Below are positions 60,001 to 64,000 of a stretch of DNA of 64,000 nt, piece by piece. Position 1 is the stretch's first letter. Every line of letters starts with the position of its first letter. The position numbers were made by a program, and so were the translations under genes. Under the pieces are notes generated by a model that saw only the letters and a list, made by a program, of their open reading frames with translations, ran no database searches and had not been told where the DNA came from. Source of the DNA: Ciona savignyi (Eukaryota > Chordata > Ascidiacea > Phlebobranchia > Cionidae); NCBI GenBank assembly GCA_000149265.1, contig CH003137.1, positions 322,165 through 386,164 of the forward strand. The letters run 5' to 3'.

Positions 60001-62640
60001 TAGTTATATCGTTGGATAACAAATCGCAGAAATTCCACTAAAAATACTTGGCCTCGTAATTTGCAAATTCCACTAACAGCTTTTTGATTAGCGTCGTATC
60101 CTGTTAGTACTACCCCACACCATTTGCTAAAGTAACAAAGTTGACAGTTGACGTGGTATTGAGAAACGCTGATAACGTTTAAAAAGTCGGATTGACGTAC
60201 TCTACGTGCGACACACAACCAATGCTTGGTTTGAAGAGGGCGATGAACCGTCAAAACATGTTCACTGGGAAAATGGACATATGTCGGCGATGCTGGCGTC
60301 GGGCACGATTGAAACTGACGGTCGAGTGGCCAAATGGTTACTGCGGCCAAAAATGGTATTAGTTACAATACCATCATGGGTTTAAATTTTGGTCCCTTAA
60401 GAAGAAACTGCACAATTAAGGAACCGTTGTGTAGTAAAGTGCCTAGCGCGACAGATTCATATGCGGATTTAAGTATTGAAACGGTCTTAATAAAGACAGC
60501 GTTACGTGTTTTTTTACCGAGCCAAGGTTTGAACCCATGAATACCTTGTTAGTTGTACCGTTTTTTTAATAGGAGTCGGTAGTATATGTATTAGGAGGGT
60601 TAGCCATTTGGCCACATGACCATACGAAACGGTTACTTTACGAAGCTTAGTCCATACCAAAGGTGTGTCGCGCTCTCGTGTGATGCGAAGCTTATAGCGG
60701 GACAGATTTGCAAAATAAAATTCTCCACAAAATCAATCTTATCGACAAGTCTATTGCGGGTTGAAACTTGGCCTGTAAAAATGGGCATCCTGGCTATTTC
60801 AAAAAAACATCTGTCTGTAAAATGAATTGTCCGATAATGTAGGTTATATTCACTTATCCAAAACGGATGTGCATTTTCTAAATATAATCATGTCAACCAG
60901 GAGGCTGCACAAATATAACCAATCGACATATAAATACATTTACGCCTAAAATACACGAGGTAGCATATGTCATTAAATCGTTTTGCAATCTAATCTATTT
61001 ATGAACCTTAATGTATATTGATCGGAATTGTAAAATTTAAAATATTTCGCTATAGGAGAATATAGTCTAGTGAAGATTGCCGCTTATTTATACCCAAAGA
61101 GTCGGCTGTTCGCACGGTACATAAACAATCAAGGGGTGCTGCTTACGTCAGAGTGCGGTAGAAAAAATATATTCAGCGGTGACGTTGTGCAAAAAAACAA
61201 GTAAAACGACGAACACAGTAAAAATGCATTTTTTTGTTTGTTTATACCTTAAAACCTAACTTATGCGATCTAGAAAATATGTTGAATTTGAATTTGGATA
61301 AATTTTATCCAAATACAAATTTATAAATGAATCCTAAGAAAGCACCGTGTGGTTGCTTGTATATATATACATATATTTCTATGTTAAAAGCAAATCCGTA
61401 AAGATACTCTTCATTATGACACGTTGTTCGTAGAACAATCCCCCGGAGTTAAAGCTGGTTTGACAGACCCATCAGGCAACAACATTCAGGATTTGTATGA
61501 CATAACATACAAGTTAGGATGCCGAATTTCAATCGGTCATGAAAATATTGTCAGCCTCATTACCCGGTCAAGTTTTTAAGTAGATTAGGAAATGAATCCA
61601 CTTTCCGCAGTTAAAATATGTCGAGAACCGTCGAAGTTGCGTCAGTGCCATTAATTCCAAGCCAAAACAACAGCCGGGCACCGATTCGATTTGTTGTTGT
61701 AAAGAATGTTGCGTTCGGAAGCCTGGTGAATGACCGATGTACAGCGATTAAGCAAACATAACGAATTTTCGGGCGGGTGAATAGACCAAATGTTATGAAC
61801 ATCAGCACAGTTGAAATACACGCCCAAAGCTATCTGTACCTTAAAGAAAAAAACTTCTTAACAAGTTTTCCAGTTTAATATCCTTTTACTAAGCCCTTTA
61901 CCTAATTTTTTGGAACTAAAATTTGTAACCACTAGTTATCGTCATTTTGCTAGACTTACAAACTCGTATATTTTTATAAAATTGTTTTAATTTAACTTTT
62001 CATTACATGCTGTAATAAAGTGACTATTGTTTTGTCGTTTTTTTTCTAGTTATGTGTGCCCCTTTAAATAATGTTTTTGACACAAATAAAATGGAATAAA
62101 CTAAACTAATCTAAGTGTCACATTCCTATTATAAATGCACATGTTTTTGATTGGATTCTGTTTTTTCGTAAAACCTGTATTTGCGTATAAGCGGCATATT
62201 AGAAATCACGTGAGATCTGGTATGGACGGGACACGGATTTTAAACGATTTGAATTTTAGGTTACCCGGTGCTAATCTCATACATGGTATGTTGCGGACGT
62301 GAGGAATGGTTGACTTGTCGAAAGGGTTAAAAATAACTGAAAACTAGAGAGTGTCAACCACGTTTTTAACCACCACTATTTGTAAAACACATGTCGTATG
62401 CCATATATTCATGCTACAGGGTCCCTAACCACATTTTGTATTTTATACACTGAGTATGTACTTTGTTTCTGCAAGCATAAACGCATGGGTCCCATAGTTA
62501 TCAGACCAAACTTCTTTTCCATGTGTAGTTGAGAAAAGAAGAAACGTCTTAAATTTACAAACATTTCACCACAAATGTTTTAAATTAAAGCTTGTTTTTA
62601 AGCGTGGTGGTAAAATAAAGCTAAATTTCCAAAATAGCCC
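57020..62640. other. Upstream of the RGS gene, no gene recognised
   Basis: The missing 5' RGS exon or exons should lie here but none is recognisable. Open frames at 57076-57417, 57582-57905, 60000-60350 and a short ATG frame at about 61618-61761 show no known motif or matching splice phase. Confidence 0.45.
58270..58395 (-). mobile_element. SINE fragment
   Basis: Minus-strand tail words gtgaatgagaaaaccaagg, ggttaacacaagggcaatcg, then gtagcagtttgtttcgtatg. Confidence 0.6.
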
Positions 62641-64000
62641 GATGTCATGGTTTCAGGGAATTCCCCTGGGTTTAGTAAATAAGTTTCTGTTTTACATATG
62701 TGGGTCATGTTATGTAACAATTCTTAAAGTTTTATTTAGTTGTGTCGACTCCTTGTTGGATATGTCAGTGCGATATGGCCTGCCTGTTAGAATCATAATT
62801 CAAGAACATATTTTCGTTTTTAAGGGAATTACCCTAAGTAAATGTTTTCTTTGTTTTAATTAATTGACTCAGAGTGTTTAATGGTCTAACATTTCACCAA
62901 ATCTGATCAAAATTAGGGCAGCCGTTCAAGCGCTATGCCCCAAAAAGATAATTTATTAGAAAAAAACGTTTTGGTTTTTAACGTCTCAGGGGAATTCCCC
63001 TAGATTTATTACCCAACATTATAGTTTCTGCATATCTAAACCATGTTCCCTTACAAATGTCAAATTTTTATTGCGATACCATTATTTTTTCTGGTAGATG
63101 TCGTGGCGCCATGCCATTCATGTTGCTATCATGATTTGAGGGAAAAATCTTATTTTTTAGGGTATTTCATTAGGTAATTTTTTTTGTTTTTGTTTTAAGT
63201 GTTAAATCAGTGACTAATGTACTTACATTCTACCAAATCTGATTAAAATTGGAGAATCTGTTCAAGCGCTACCCCGTAAAAAGCTATTTTTTTAGAAAAA
63301 ATACCGTTTTGATTTTTAAGGTCTCAGGGGAATTTCCCTAAATTTATCACCCACAATTTTGATTTCTGCATATCTAGACCATGTTGTCTAACAAATGTCA
63401 AATATATTTGCGATTCCATTACTCCTTTTGGTAAATGTCGGGGTGAAATGGCATGCTTGTCACAATCCTGATTTGAGAACAAAATCCTATTTTTTGGGGG
63501 TATTTCCCAAGGGATGTTTTTTATTTTCTTTAGGTGTTAAATAAGTGACTAATTACTTACATTTCAACAAATCTGATTAAAATTGGAGAAGCCGTTCAAG
63601 CGCTATGCCCGAAAAAGCTAAAAAAATAGAAAAAAATACCGTTTAGGTTTTTAACGTATCAAGGGAATTCCCCTGGATTTATTACCCAAAATTTTAGTTT
63701 GTGCATATCTAGACCATGTGGTCTAACAAATGACAAAGTTTCATTGGGATTTCATTATCTTTTCTGTTAGATGTCGGAGCCACAATCCATGCCTGTCACA
63801 ATCTTGATTTAGAAACATATCTTTATTTTTAGGGTATTTTCCTAGGTAAATATTTTGTTTCTTCTAATTGGTAACGCAGTGGCTAATACACTACTATTTT
63901 ACCAAATTTGATCAAAATTGGACCAGCCGTTCATGCGCTATGCCCAAAAAAGCTAAAAATTTTTAAAAAATACCGTTTTGGTTTTTCACCTCCCAGGGGA
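62641..64000. repeat. Tandem satellite, about 335 bp per unit, truncated by window edge
   Basis: The landmark tcaggggaattcccct and variants recurs at about 62651, 62985, 63324, 63657 and 63991, a period of 333-339 bp. Each unit also has 'gcatatctagaccatgt', 'aaatctgattaaaattgg' followed by 'ccgttcaagcgctatgccc', and an A-rich hinge. Copies are visibly diverged. Four units are visible and the array continues to the right. Confidence 0.93.

Noticed and set aside
60000..60350. Minus-strand frame as the missing RGS first exon
   Set aside because: It has no true ATG at its start, and its best donor leaves the wrong phase for the next exon.
61618..61761. 47-codon frame starting MSRTVEVASV
   Set aside because: Looks mildly coding but has no matching exon, motif or donor in a useful phase.

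Overview
The window looks like nuclear DNA of a tunicate, most likely Ciona. This is inferred from AT-rich sequence, compact spliced genes with introns mostly of a few hundred bases, protein exons that align with vertebrate centriolin, LRRC49, peroxiredoxin 6 and RGS proteins at clear but moderate identity, and many copies of a short tRNA-derived SINE. There are no bacterial-style operons. A run of 233 N marks an assembly gap at 34826-35058.

Layout. Positions 1-21938 hold most of a minus-strand centriolin gene (CNTRL), whose 3' part runs off the left edge; 26 coding exons can be placed. Positions 24753-25434 hold a two-exon minus-strand gene for a 64-residue secreted protein with the layout of a neuropeptide precursor (signal peptide, Arg-Arg-Arg sites, Gly before Arg-Arg-Arg). 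Positions 25709-38497 hold a complete 19-exon minus-strand LRRC49 gene (tubulin polyglutamylase complex subunit). Positions 41395-42573 hold a two-exon plus-strand gene of unknown function. Positions 43343-46898 and 49475-52992 hold two complete, tandem, six-exon peroxiredoxin 6 genes on the minus strand. Positions 55014-57019 hold the 3' four exons of a minus-strand RGS-domain gene whose first exon was not found. Positions 57020-62640 show no recognisable gene, and 62641-64000 is a tandem satellite of about 335 bp per unit that continues past the right edge.

The unannotated DNA is rich in small transposons. Six non-autonomous elements have exact 8-bp target duplications and hAT-type or hAT-like ends; one sits inside another, and one sits inside a SINE. 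One further element has TTAA target sites (piggyBac type). Two minisatellites butt directly against 3' splice sites, one in CNTRL and one in LRRC49.

Functionally, CNTRL (mother-centriole/centrosome scaffold) and LRRC49 (tubulin polyglutamylation, centriolar satellites) are both LRR plus coiled-coil proteins of the centrosome-cilium system and lie head-to-tail on the same strand with the candidate peptide gene between them. The PRDX6 pair is a local duplication whose last exons look homogenised. All splice models were read by eye from GT/AG signals and phase agreement; no transcript data were available.
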